Part shown: positions 14,024 through 22,861 of the stretch, in pieces | Layout of the letters: each line of letters opens with the position of its first letter | Numbering within the stretch: position 1 is the stretch's first letter | Assembly: GCA_012271065.1 (NCBI GenBank) | Contig: JAAXHE010000258.1 | Span: 1 to 33,443 of the forward strand | Direction of reading: 5' to 3' | Length of the DNA: 33,443 bases | From: Candidatus Latescibacterota bacterium | GTDB taxonomy: Bacteria > Latescibacterota > UBA2968 > GCA-2709665 | The notes under the pieces: generated by a model | The model's database searches: none | What the model saw: the letters and a program-made list of their open reading frames with translations, nothing else | Told to the model about the DNA's origin: nothing | Translations under genes and position numbers: made by a program

Positions 14024-16102
14024 ATGTTGCGGCGAATCCGCGCAAGCTTTCCCATCGGTCTGGCCGTCGTGTGCATGCTGCTTCATTGCAGCGAATCCGA
14101 GAAATCTCCGCAGTCTCTGACGTCCAGGTATACCGGCGACCTTTCCGAGTTGGTTACGCGAGGCAGACTCAGGGCGATCGTTCCTCTCGAAGCAATCTCC
14201 TACATGCCCAGGCATGGGGAGCAGGTAACACTAGCCTACGACATCGCGCGGGAGCTGTCCGAGGCACTCGAACTGCAACCTGTACTCGTTGAGGTCGGGG
14301 ATTTTTCGGAGATGATGGTTAAGTTGCTGGAGGGTGAAGGCGATGTGGTTGTGGCCAGCCTGACCATAACGCCCGAACGCCAGAAGCAAGCGGCGTTTTC
14401 GGTCCCCTATATGTACGTGGACGAATTCCTGGTCACCAACACGGGCGGCAAACATCTGCGGACGATCGACGACCTTGCGGACGTGGAAGTCAGCGTGCGG
14501 CGCTCGAGCTCGTACTATCAGACGCTCGTCAATCTCCAGCGGCAAGTGCCGTCCCTGAGAATACGGACCGCACCGGAGACCCAGAACATCGAGGCTCTGC
14601 TGGATGGCGTTGCCAGCGGGGAATACGAAGCCACGCTGTCGGATTCGCATCTGTGGCATGCACTGTCGATCTATTATGACAATCTGACAACGCCGCTCGT
14701 GCTGGCGAAGGACCGCCCGATCGCGGTGATGATGCGTCCGGAAGATACCGAACTCAAGACCAAAGTGGATGAATTTCTCCTCGCCAGGCACTTTTCTCGA
14801 GAGCGGCAGCATGAATTCACGGACGATCTCCCGGGCCTTATCGAGCGGGGACGGCTGCGCATGATCACGCGCAACAACGCGATGACCTATTTCATTCACC
14901 GGGGCCTGCAGGTGGGTTTCGAGTACGATCTGATAAAAAAATTCGCGTCGGAACACGGGCTGCGCCTCGAGATCGTTATCCCGAAATCCCATGCCGAACT
15001 GCTGTCCTATCTGAACAACGGCAAGGGAGACGTGGTTGCCGCAGCCATGACCATAACCCCGGAGCGACAGGCGACAGTGGACTTTACGAGGCCGTATAAC
15101 GAAGTGGACGAAGTCGTCGTTGTGCGTGAGGACGACGATTCGATTGAGACAGTCCGGGATTTGGCGGGCCGGACGTTTCACGTGCGTGGAAGTTCGTCCT
15201 TCTACACGACGCTGAAGGCGTTACAGGATTCCGTGAAAGACCTCCGGATAATCAAACTTCCCGATGACATGGAGACCGAAGAGATCATGGCGGGGGTCGA
15301 GTCCGGACTCTATGACCTGACAATTGCCGACTCCAACCTGTTCGACGTGGAGCGCACGTACGGTTTGAGACTCAAGGCCGTCTTCAGCGTCAAATCCACG
15401 ACCCTTGGCTGGGCGGTCCGCAAGGGGAATCCGGCCCTGCTGGGATCGCTCAACGAGTATATCCGGCGCGAAAAGGGCGGCCTCTACTTCAACATGATGA
15501 AGAAACGGTATTTCGAGAACCCTCGACGGATCGCGAGAGCAAAGGACTCGACGCGGGTGGGAATCAGCGGACGGTTGTCGCCGTACGACGATCTTGCGAA
15601 AAAGTACGCCCGGCGATACGGTCAGGACTGGCGCCTGATTACCGCGCAGATGTATCAGGAATCCAAATTCGATCCCAATGCGGTCAGCTGGGTCGGCGCG
15701 AGGGGTTTGATGCAGGTGATGCCCAGGACGGGGCTGCAGTTGGGTTTTGAAGACCTGGAGGACCCGGAAGAGGGCATCCATGCCGGCGCCAAGTACATGC
15801 ATCAGTTGATCCGACGATTCGACCTGGAGATCCCGATCCAGTCGCGGATTCACTTTGCACTGGCGTCCTATAACGTCGGATACGGCCATCTGCTGGATGC
15901 GCGCCGCCTTGCGCGCGAAAAAGGTTGGGACTCAAACCGATGGTTCGGCCACGTGGAGCAGGCAATGCGCCTGCTTTCGCAACCGGCCTATTATGAAAGG
16001 GCGCGCTACGGATACTGCCGCGGCGGTCAGCCTGTACATTACGTGGAGAAGATACAAAGTCTGTACGACGCTTACGTGGAGGTGCTGGGAACCGCGCAAT
16101 GA
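14024..16102 (+). CDS. MltF-like lytic transglycosylase with two tandem SBP_bac_3 domains
   Basis: A 692-aa envelope protein. Residues 1-22 form a signal peptide ending at LLHC, probably a lipoprotein signal with an atypical His at -1. Two copies of a type-3 solute-binding domain follow (about 40-265 and 275-500); both contain the GDVVVA(S/A).TITPERQ motif and the pattern TIDDLADVEVSVRRSSS / TVRDLAGRTFHVRGSSS. A C-terminal SLT domain (about 510-690) has the catalytic Glu in QMYQESKFDPNAVSWVGARGLMQVMP. E. coli MltF has one such regulatory domain, so the duplication is notable. It should cleave peptidoglycan under control of a bound ligand. The ATG at 14024 follows GGGAG; upstream codons in frame are not conserved. 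Confidence 0.9.
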   Translation: MLRRIRASFPIGLAVVCMLLHCSESEKSPQSLTSRYTGDLSELVTRGRLRAIVPLEAISYMPRHGEQVTLAYDIARELSEALELQPVLVEVGDFSEMMVKLLEGEGDVVVASLTITPERQKQAAFSVPYMYVDEFLVTNTGGKHLRTIDDLADVEVSVRRSSSYYQTLVNLQRQVPSLRIRTAPETQNIEALLDGVASGEYEATLSDSHLWHALSIYYDNLTTPLVLAKDRPIAVMMRPEDTELKTKVDEFLLARHFSRERQHEFTDDLPGLIERGRLRMITRNNAMTYFIHRGLQVGFEYDLIKKFASEHGLRLEIVIPKSHAELLSYLNNGKGDVVAAAMTITPERQATVDFTRPYNEVDEVVVVREDDDSIETVRDLAGRTFHVRGSSSFYTTLKALQDSVKDLRIIKLPDDMETEEIMAGVESGLYDLTIADSNLFDVERTYGLRLKAVFSVKSTTLGWAVRKGNPALLGSLNEYIRREKGGLYFNMMKKRYFENPRRIARAKDSTRVGISGRLSPYDDLAKKYARRYGQDWRLITAQMYQESKFDPNAVSWVGARGLMQVMPRTGLQLGFEDLEDPEEGIHAGAKYMHQLIRRFDLEIPIQSRIHFALASYNVGYGHLLDARRLAREKGWDSNRWFGHVEQAMRLLSQPAYYERARYGYCRGGQPVHYVEKIQSLYDAYVEVLGTAQ

Positions 16103-16163
16103 ACGCGACGGATCTGCCACAGCCGGCGTTGCGGCAGGGTGAATTGAAGGTAGATCCCTGCTG

Positions 16164-16946
16164 ATGGCAGAAAGGGCCAGAGTGAACGAGTATCATCGCG
16201 CGAATCGCGCGCGCTGGAATCTTGGAGCCGATGCGTGGGCTGCAATGCACGACCGGCGCGGCACATGGAGAGTTGCTCACCTGGATCCCGAACAGGTCTT
16301 CCTGCCGCAAGAGATGGACCTGATTGGCGATGCGGACGGCCGGCACGTCTGCGTGCTGGGCAGCGGCGACAACCTGGCAGTCTTCGCATTCGCAGGTATG
16401 GGCGCACGGGTTACGTCCGTGGACATTTCGGTCGAACAACTGGCGGTGGCGCACCGGCGTGCCCGTGAACTGGGTCTGACCATCGAGTTCGTCGAATCCG
16501 ACGTCTCTGACCTGGGTTGTCTGAAAGACGCAAGTTTCGACCTCGTATACACCGGTGGCCACGTGGCGGTGTGGGTCAGCGACCTGCGAACCTATTACCG
16601 GGAGGCAATTCGGATCCTGCGTCGGAAGGGGTTATTTCTGATCAACGAGTACCATCCTTTCCGGCGTATCTGGAAGGATCAGGCATCGTCGCTGGAAGTC
16701 GGTTTCAGCTATTTTGACAACGGCCCGCAAGAATACACTGCATCCAGGGATGTTCTCGATGAAGCGCCCGGTGAAGTGAAGCAGTTCGAATTTCACTGGA
16801 CGGTTTCCGAGTACCTCAGGGCCGTCATTGAGCAGGGCGTCGATCTGATCCGGTTTGAGGAAATCGGGGATGAGGCTGAGGGATGGGAGGGCGCGCCGCT
16901 TCAGGGTCTTCCCCAGAAGCTGTTGATCGCGGGGAGAAAACCCTGA
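16164..16946 (+). CDS. Class I SAM-dependent methyltransferase
   Basis: A 260-aa methyltransferase. The SAM loop is HVCVLGSGDNLAVFAFAGMG (about 61-80), followed by VTSVDIS (motif II), EFVESDVSDL (motif III) and SFDLVYTGGHVAVWVSD (motif IV). The region EYHPFRRIW and the C-terminal FHWTVSEYLRAVIEQG resemble methyltransferases acting on small molecules. It begins 61 bases after the transglycosylase gene and ends three bases before the histidine-phosphatase GTG, so it is probably co-transcribed with the latter. Confidence 0.85.
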   Translation: MAERARVNEYHRANRARWNLGADAWAAMHDRRGTWRVAHLDPEQVFLPQEMDLIGDADGRHVCVLGSGDNLAVFAFAGMGARVTSVDISVEQLAVAHRRARELGLTIEFVESDVSDLGCLKDASFDLVYTGGHVAVWVSDLRTYYREAIRILRRKGLFLINEYHPFRRIWKDQASSLEVGFSYFDNGPQEYTASRDVLDEAPGEVKQFEFHWTVSEYLRAVIEQGVDLIRFEEIGDEAEGWEGAPLQGLPQKLLIAGRKP

Positions 16947-16949
16947 ACC

Positions 16950-17489
16950 GTGAGCATAAATCGAATGACGACGTTCCATCTCATCCGGCACGGCGAACCC
17001 GACTGGCCCCTGGCAGCCGGCGGCAATCTGAAGGACAAGGAGGACGGCTGGGCGGTACATATCGTTCCGTTGACACAAACCGGCATTGGCGAGATCGAAC
17101 AAGCATCTGAATCTCTTGTAGCTGAAGATTATCAACTGGTTATTTCGTCTCCCATGACACGTGCTTTCCAGTCGGCCACCGTCATCAGCCGGATTCTCGA
17201 CCTCGATCTTCGCGTCGAGTTCGATCTACACGAATGGGTATGCGCGTGGCGACCTTCGCTTGAACTCGTCGATAAGACCGTAGCCGAGATGCTGTCGCTC
17301 GGAGGCGAATGGCCGTCCGGCGAGACGAGAGACTGGGAGCCGCTATCAAGCGTCCGCGCGCGCGTCACTCGTGTTCTGGATCGATACAGAGACTTCGAGC
17401 GCATAGTTGTAGTCTGTCACGAAACCGTGATTTTCTCGCTCACTGAGAAATGGGTGGGACACGCCGAATCCGTAACGCTGGAAAGATAG
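16950..17489 (+). CDS. Histidine phosphatase superfamily (phosphoglycerate-mutase-like) protein
   Basis: A 179-aa protein with the phospho-His motif LIRHGEPDW (R13, H14), the second Arg in ISSPMTRAFQSA, and the second catalytic His in VVVCHETV. These enzymes dephosphorylate sugars, nucleotides or proteins via a phosphohistidine. An in-frame ATG at 16965 is an equally good start (MTTFHLIRHGE). The C-terminus after the second His is short, so some of the last strand may be missing. It is closely linked to the methyltransferase upstream. Confidence 0.82.
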   Translation: MSINRMTTFHLIRHGEPDWPLAAGGNLKDKEDGWAVHIVPLTQTGIGEIEQASESLVAEDYQLVISSPMTRAFQSATVISRILDLDLRVEFDLHEWVCAWRPSLELVDKTVAEMLSLGGEWPSGETRDWEPLSSVRARVTRVLDRYRDFERIVVVCHETVIFSLTEKWVGHAESVTLER

Positions 17490-17840
17490 CCGCGTTCGCC
17501 CGCGAGCGGAATACGCCCCTCCTTCCTCGCTTTGTTCGATGCAGCCGTCGTGCATATGCGATTCATGGAGGCGGCGTCTTTCTTTATAGTGGCGTTAGTA
17601 CGGTCTCTGAGATTTCTTTCCCGATCACGCCATCGACCCGGTAATGGCGCAGACGCGGTACCTGGACGAAGGGGATGTGTCCGGATTGAAGTTGGCAGGT
17701 ACTACGGTAAGAAAGGAAGGAACGTTAGGGAGTTTCCCGTGAACTAGATTGCCGCCGAATGCGAACATTCGCGACTGCCCCGGTTCAATCGGGGCGTGCA
17801 AGTCGTGCGTCACAAACATCGATATAAAAACCGGACCCGT
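17490..17840. other. Gene-free region with paired hairpins
   Basis: About 350 bases before the LRR protein. Two hairpins lie close together: CGAATG-cgaa-CATTCG (17756-17771) and GCCCCG-gttcaat-CGGGGC (17777-17795). The second superficially resembles a tRNA T-arm but has no acceptor or anticodon partner. They may form a 5' leader structure for the gene starting at 17841 or end the phosphatase transcript. Confidence 0.45.
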
Positions 17841-19977
17841 ATGAATCGCATTTACCGTCGCACGATATTTATGGCCGGTCTTGCCGGTCTGCTGGTCCTT
17901 GTCTGCCTCGCTTCGTCGCGGACGACGTTCCAACGTCGTGGTTGGCATAGCGATCGAGGACGTTGAGGAACTCGGGCCGCCCGACAGGCCTGAATCGCCG
18001 AAGGTGACGCGCGTAACGGGCGGCCTGAAACTGGATTGGACCTCGCCGCGGGACAATGGTTCGCCCATCAACGACTACGATGTCCGGTACCGGGCAGGTA
18101 ACAGCGGCGAATACACTGACTGGCCGCACGAAGGTCCTCTGACGACAACGACAATCACGGGCCTTGAGAATACGCAGTATCAGGTGCAGGTCAGGGCAGT
18201 CAACTCGGAAGGTAGAAGCGATTGGTCGCCCGCGGGCGAAGGAAGACCCCTGGCGCCAGGCGAAATCGCTGTTCCCGACAGCAGCCTTCGGTCCGTCCTG
18301 GCCGAGGCGCTGGGGAAATCCGGTCCGGATTCCCCGATTCTTGCGGACGACATGGCGTCGTTGACGGCGCTAACCGCGAGCAGTCGCGGCATCGAAAACC
18401 TGGAAGGGATTCAACATGCGGTCAATTTGCAGAGGTTGTCTCTCGGCTATAACCTGATCAGTGATATTTCTCCAATATCAGGCCTGACCGGACTCAGACA
18501 ATTATGGATCCACAGCAATCCGATCAGCGACGCTTCCGGGGGATTGTCCGCGCTGACCAATCTGGCTTCTCTGGAGGATTTGCATCTCCAGTCAATCAAT
18601 GTCACGGATTTCACGCCGCTTCTCACTCTTACGAATCTGAAGACGCTCTACCTTGGACACGGGGGCAACATTCCTGATATATCCGTTCTATCCGTGTTCG
18701 CCAATCTGGAGGTACTTTATTTCACGTTCAGCGGCCTATCGGACATTGCCCCACTGGCGTTATTGTCGAAGTTGCGCTTTCTTGGCCTGCAGGGAAACCA
18801 TATTGTGAATTTGTGGCCGCTGGCCGGGCTGACGCAACTCGATCTTCTGGATCTGGGGGATAACGAGATCACGGATGTTTCACCACTGGTGGGCAACGCT
18901 GGACTCACGGGCGCCGGTGATGAGATCGACCTCCGGAACAATCCTCTCAGCCACGCTTCCGTCAATGAGCACATCCCGGCATTGCAGGCGAGAAGCGTAA
19001 GGGTCCTGTACGACGAAGTCCTGATTGCGGTCGACTCGGAACCGCAGATTTACAAAGACAATGTGTACGTGGCGCCCATGTCCGGTGTCGATCTGCGGTC
19101 CGAGACGTCGGTCACGGACCGCAGATTGTTCGAGGTCGTGAACGGCTTTTTCAGGACCTTCAGAGACGAATTCGACTTCGTATTCGTCGTGGTCAATCTT
19201 CAACTCGGAGAGGGACAATATCCGTTCTTGGGCATCAACTATGCGGTCAGCAATCAGGTGCGCGGCATCGGCCAGCCAATCTACGGGGACAGGGAGGGGA
19301 CCTTCGGTTCAAGCGGCAGGTTGAAGTGTGTGCTGTTCCTGGTGGAACGGGACGGCGTCAGAAACGGACCGATGCTGCACGAACTCATGCATCAGTGGGC
19401 GGCGTACATCGTCGTCGGCGGCTATGGAGGACATTGGGGTTTCAGCAGCGCAAACGGTCAACTGGGCGGATTCGCGGTCAACGACCTGGTGGATCTGGGT
19501 AACGGCCGGTACACGGCAGGTCACGTCGCGATCAACGGATATGCGGATAATTCACTGCCGTACAGTCCCGTTGAGTTGTACCTGGCGGGTCTTCTCCCCG
19601 CCGGCATGGTCCCGGACCTGCTGGTTGCGGAAGGCGCTTCCTGGCTGTGGGAGGGCGGAAGGCAGGTCACCGAAAACGGTGCGCCCGTTTTTTCTGCAAG
19701 GGGAATCAGGAATTACACGATGGAAGACATCGTTGCGGAGTATGGGGCGCGCGAACCGGGATTCGCCGATTCACAGGAGGAATTCCGCGCCGCGGCGATC
19801 TTTCTGATTGATCGGGATCACCCTGGAACGCGTGAGCATCTGGATGGGATCAGCGCCGATGTGTCCTGGTTCAGCAAGGAGGGAGGCGACGGCGACGACA
19901 CCATCTACAACTTTTACGAAGCCACCCGCGGTGTCGGCCGAATCAGGATGGACGGATTGAATGAAAGTAGAAGATAG
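17841..19977 (+). pseudogene. Secreted Fn3 / leucine-rich-repeat / HEXXH protein, signal peptide out of frame
   Basis: ATG 17841 opens a good signal peptide (RIYRR then FMAGLAGLLVLVCLA) that stops at 17964-17966. The mature protein lies in the next frame, open from 17881 to 19977, so one base has been gained or lost between about 17915 and 17963. Counting from 17881, a fibronectin type III domain (about 33-123) is followed by about eight 22-residue SDS22/internalin-type repeats (145-340, with ISDISPISGLTGL-like units) and a domain with HELMHQW (H500, E501, H504) and a possible third ligand at H518 (GGHW). This fits an exported zinc-dependent enzyme with protein-binding repeats. If the shift is a sequencing error the gene is intact; otherwise the product is not exported. 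Confidence 0.75.
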
Positions 19978-20032
19978 GCTGGGGACAGGAGATCTTCGTC
20001 AGTGTGCTTCGTCGACGTTGGCGCGCCGCATT

Positions 20033-20052
20033 CTGGAAGCCCCGTCTTCCAG
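20033..20052. terminator. Hairpin between convergent genes
   Basis: CTGGAAG (20033-20039) and CTTCCAG (20046-20052) form a 7-bp stem with a 6-base loop between the LRR protein and the convergent HEPN gene. No T-run follows. The minus strand also reads as a 27-codon frame (ATG 20082 to stop 19999) overlapping the HEPN stop, too short to call. Confidence 0.4.
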
Positions 20053-20074
20053 GTTGTCCACTTCGATCAGGATA

Positions 20075-20485
20075 TCACACATCTGCAAGGTTCAGTTTCG
20101 CCCGCAAAGTACGTCGAACTCGCAGCATCACACGCACCGCTTCTCTTGACTCGTCAATAGTGGCATTTTCTCCTGGATAGCGAAATTCAATGGCATATGG
20201 GTACAGGAAATTCAAATCAACTCGTAGTGCCTCGAGATCGGCATCCAGGTCGACAGCGAAGTCCAACAGTGCCAGGAGATCGTGAATCTTCGGAAAATGA
20301 ACGCGATGAAGAACCAGAAAGGCCTTAAGATATTTTTCAATGCAGTGCTGCGCGCAAAAACACACATTGTCGGGAGCAGGTTCTTTACGTTTCCGAACCA
20401 TCGTGGTGGCTGTGCGGAAGTCTTCTTCCGCTTTATAGACCCACGCGTTTATTTCACCCGGGTGATTTGTAGAGGGTGCGTCCAA
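20075..20485 (-). CDS. HEPN-domain protein (partner of MNT nucleotidyltransferase)
   Basis: A 136-aa all-helical HEPN protein: NAWVYKAEEDFRTATTM, then CFCAQHCIEKYLKAFL, IHDLLALLDFA and EFRYPGE followed by a final amphipathic helix. A candidate RX6H element (RVHFPKIH) lies near residues 60-67. HEPN proteins in such pairs act as RNases or are the regulated partner of the MNT protein. The start is a TTG inside the 3' end of the MNT gene, overlapping by 32 bases, so the two are coupled. A second, diverged pair of the same type lies at 26971-27676. Confidence 0.82.
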   Translation of the reverse strand: MDAPSTNHPGEINAWVYKAEEDFRTATTMVRKRKEPAPDNVCFCAQHCIEKYLKAFLVLHRVHFPKIHDLLALLDFAVDLDADLEALRVDLNFLYPYAIEFRYPGENATIDESREAVRVMLRVRRTLRAKLNLADV

Positions 20486-20792
20486 GCTTTAAAATTTCCT
20501 CGAGGAATGGATCGAAGTCTCGCATGCGGGTCCGTATTTCTTCTGGTGTACGTACGACAATATCCATTGCGACGTATCTGGGGCGACAGATGCTGGCGAT
20601 CGCGGCACTTCGCTCTGTCGGACGCATATCTGAATCCATAATGACGAGCAAATCTAAATCGCTATCCTCATTGGGTCCGCCGTATGCATAGGAGCCAAAG
20701 AGGATAATTTGATCTGGTTGAAAGTGATCGACGATTTTTCGGGCGATCTCATCCAGGAGCGGTTCTGTTATTTTTCGCATTTTCCCATTCAT
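20454..20792 (-). CDS. Minimal nucleotidyltransferase (MNT), antitoxin-type
   Basis: A 112-aa minimal nucleotidyltransferase with the signature GSYAYGGPNEDSDLDLLVIM (GS...DxD) that binds Mg-ATP. In MNT-HEPN modules the MNT protein can modify and inactivate the HEPN toxin by transferring AMP. The ATG at 20792 is preferred to a TTG at 20822; an ATG at 20780 is also possible. It is the first gene of a two-gene operon with the HEPN gene. No clear Shine-Dalgarno was seen. Confidence 0.85.
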   Translation of the reverse strand: MNGKMRKITEPLLDEIARKIVDHFQPDQIILFGSYAYGGPNEDSDLDLLVIMDSDMRPTERSAAIASICRPRYVAMDIVVRTPEEIRTRMRDFDPFLEEILKLGRTLYKSPG

Positions 20793-21057
20793 ACACTGGG
20801 GGCTTCCAGCACTGATGTCCAAGGTGACTAAATCAGGTCAACAGTCAACGTCACAATCAGAGCAAGATACAAAATGCCATGCCCGATCGCAATCCACACT
20901 TGGAATACGAACATTATTTGCGATATCCACAGAAAGACGAAGATTACGCCACCTGTGATCGACTACCGGTCGGAAAGCCGGTTCAATCTGGGAATAAGGC
21001 AGACTGGACGCTTGGGTCTTTCCCGTCGCGGAGCCGGAGCACGCGGTCTCCTGACTA

Positions 21058-21765
21058 CTAAGTCCGGGGGACGTTGCCGTCGTAGGGCCGTTCTCCGCGC
21101 ACCAGCAACCGGTGGGGATTCACCATGTCGGAGATTTCGTCCACGCTGTGGTAGCCCATGGTCATACTCATCCGGGTGCCGTTCGTCCTGTTCTGCCCGA
21201 CGCCGTGCATAATCATGCTGTCGATGACCAGCATGCCGCCTTCGGACATTGGCACAGGCAGGGCCTGGTCCAGGAGATCCAGCGCCCATGCTTCGTCGTA
21301 CAGGCGGCCGCCGACGCCCGGGAAACAGTGGGACCCGGGTATGACCAGTGTGCATCCGTTTTCCACGGTTGTTTTCTCCAGATAGAAGATAACCGTGACG
21401 ATCGTCCTGGACCACTGCCTGACGTCGCGGTGCATTCTCTCGGGTCGGTCCTCAGAGGCCAGGCGGAGCGTGGCGTGGTTGTGCCGGTTTTTGATGAGTT
21501 CGATGTTGGGACCCAGAAGGGATTCCAGGGGATCCAGGACCATCGGGCAGGTAGCGGTTTCGAGGAAAACAGGGTCTCTGTCCACAACGCCCGAGAGCCG
21601 TATGATCCGCCCTTCGGGGTCGCGCACGGCCGGTTCCACCTCCTCGCGAATATTCCTCCAGATCGTCTTTCTGAGTCTTTCTGCCTGTTCCTCAGGAAGC
21701 CGGTCTTCCAATTTGAGGAAGCCGTTGTGGCGAAACAGGTGGACCTGCTCCGATGTGAGTTTCAT
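21058..21765 (-). CDS. Phytanoyl-CoA dioxygenase (PhyH) family protein
   Basis: A 235-aa Fe(II)/2-oxoglutarate-dependent oxygenase-like protein. The iron triad is seen as H112-x-D114 (MHRDVRQW) and H187 (IMHGVGQNRTNG), with R198 as the 2-oxoglutarate-binding Arg. ENGCTLVIPGSH is the family core strand. The N-terminal pattern SEQVHLFRHNGFLKLED is typical. It differs clearly from the PhyH at 3803, so these are not recent duplicates. It lies alone on the minus strand, with a repeat-rich 240-base gap between it and the sulfite-oxidase gene upstream. Confidence 0.87.
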   Translation of the reverse strand: MKLTSEQVHLFRHNGFLKLEDRLPEEQAERLRKTIWRNIREEVEPAVRDPEGRIIRLSGVVDRDPVFLETATCPMVLDPLESLLGPNIELIKNRHNHATLRLASEDRPERMHRDVRQWSRTIVTVIFYLEKTTVENGCTLVIPGSHCFPGVGGRLYDEAWALDLLDQALPVPMSEGGMLVIDSMIMHGVGQNRTNGTRMSMTMGYHSVDEISDMVNPHRLLVRGERPYDGNVPRT

Positions 21766-21796
21766 AAGAAACGGCCCGATCGGGATATTTCAACGG

Positions 21797-21908
21797 AAGC
21801 CATCAGCTATCAGCTAACAGCCGTCAGCCAAAAGCGGTTTCTGTTAAGTATATGCGTCGGGAATCACCGATATCTTCACCGCCATGTGGGCAACCACAAG
21901 GGTTGCCC
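21797..21908. repeat. Dispersed repeat block: GCTGA-type motif plus GGGCAACC hairpin
   Basis: 21797-21836 is the inverse of the motif at 7005-7034 and 7101-7132 (reads CAGCTATCAGCTAACAGC on plus). GGGCAACC-acaag-GGTTGCCC (21888-21908) is a perfect 8-bp hairpin of a kind widely seen as an intergenic repeat. Both sit directly downstream of the truncated sulfite-oxidase gene. Confidence 0.65.
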
Positions 21909-22008
21909 CTACAAATTCAAATTGAGCGTGTCGGGAGGTGTGGGGGGTTTTTCCGCGTTATTCCGTCCAGTTCCAAAGATTGATTTGTGTATATGCGTAC
22001 GCAGGGCG

Positions 22009-22833
22009 CTATCGTTCGTCTATGCCACCGCGGGAATTCGTGGAAAAACCGGCCCCCCGCAGCGGGGCGCCGTTCATCGGATGGATGGGCTTGCCGTTCT
22101 GCTCGAAGGCGATGAGATTGTGTTCGTCCATGGCCTTCGCGATCGGGACGCCCCGGGACAGGGGCAACTTGCCTGGCCCCCCGGAGAGGTGGGTGTCGGC
22201 GCCTTCGTGCGCGGTGTAGACGACGTTCGCCTTGACGCCTGCGGCCTTGAGGACGTCGGCGAGACGTACGCCCGTCCATTCCGAGCAGCCAACGGCGCCG
22301 TAGGCCCACGGGTCTCCCTTCGCGGGTGGATCGAAAAATGCGCGGCCATTGCCGCCGCACTCCAGCACAAGCGCGCGCGTGACGACGTCGAACTTCCTTT
22401 TGAGGTCGTCGATGCCAATCATCGACGGTCTGTCCACCAGGCCGTCGATGGCCAGCATCCATCCGGCCGTATCCGTGTTTACCGGGGGAACGCCGTTATT
22501 CCGGATAAAATGCCGTGCTGTCGGCGTAATGGCGTCATCCAGCAGGTGGGCGGGAGTTTCCGCATTCAGAGGTCGTTCGTTGATCAGGACGAGTCCGTCT
22601 TTACCGCGAATGACCCTTTCACCCGCGAGCACGGAAGGGATGAAGTGCGCGGGAATATTGCGATGGAACGGAATGATGGATCCGACCATCGCCCCCATCG
22701 CCGCCAAACCCGCGTTTTTCAGGAATCCCCGCCTGTCGGGACAGGTCTCGCGGCCGAAGAGGAGCCTGTCGGCCTTGTCCGGGTCACGTTCGTAGAGTTC
22801 AAACAACCCCGGATAATCGCCTTTTTTTCCCAT
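22009..22833 (-). pseudogene. Tat-exported sulfite-oxidase-like molybdopterin protein, C-terminally truncated
   Basis: A 274-aa protein with a twin-arginine signal (PDRRGFLKNAGLAAMG) and the sulfite-oxidase Moco domain: the Mo-binding Cys is in LVLECGGNGRAFF, followed by GAVGCSEWTGVRLADVL and PLSRGVPIAKAMDEHNLIAFEQNGKPIHPMNGAPLR. In family members the PLR motif continues into roughly 130 more residues with the dimerisation domain. Here it ends 16 codons later (GAGFSTNSRGGIDER) next to dispersed repeats, so the 3' part has been replaced or deleted. The missing part is not seen in other frames downstream. GGAG six bases before ATG 22833 is a good ribosome-binding site. It may still be expressed as a Moco-domain protein. 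Confidence 0.8.
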
Positions 22834-22861
22834 GGTTTACTCCAGTTCCGCAAGTCTTGAT

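Noticed and set aside
7184..17489. Integron cassette array
   Set aside because: I found no integrase gene and no pair of attC-like core sites in the gaps; the dispersed repeats seen do not have the attC layout. The looser cassette idea is kept only as a finding.
17777..17795. Possible tRNA T-arm (GGTTCAATC in a stem)
   Set aside because: No acceptor stem, D-arm or anticodon arm can be built around it, and the loop closing pair is wrong.
17625..18071. Minus-strand frame of 148 codons
   Set aside because: It is antisense to the signal peptide and Fn3 domain and spans the intergenic hairpins; no domain features.
21112..22860. Long plus-strand open frame of 582 codons
   Set aside because: It lies antisense to the PhyH and sulfite-oxidase genes, crosses the repeat block between them, and has no recognisable domain; it is a shadow of GC-rich codon use.
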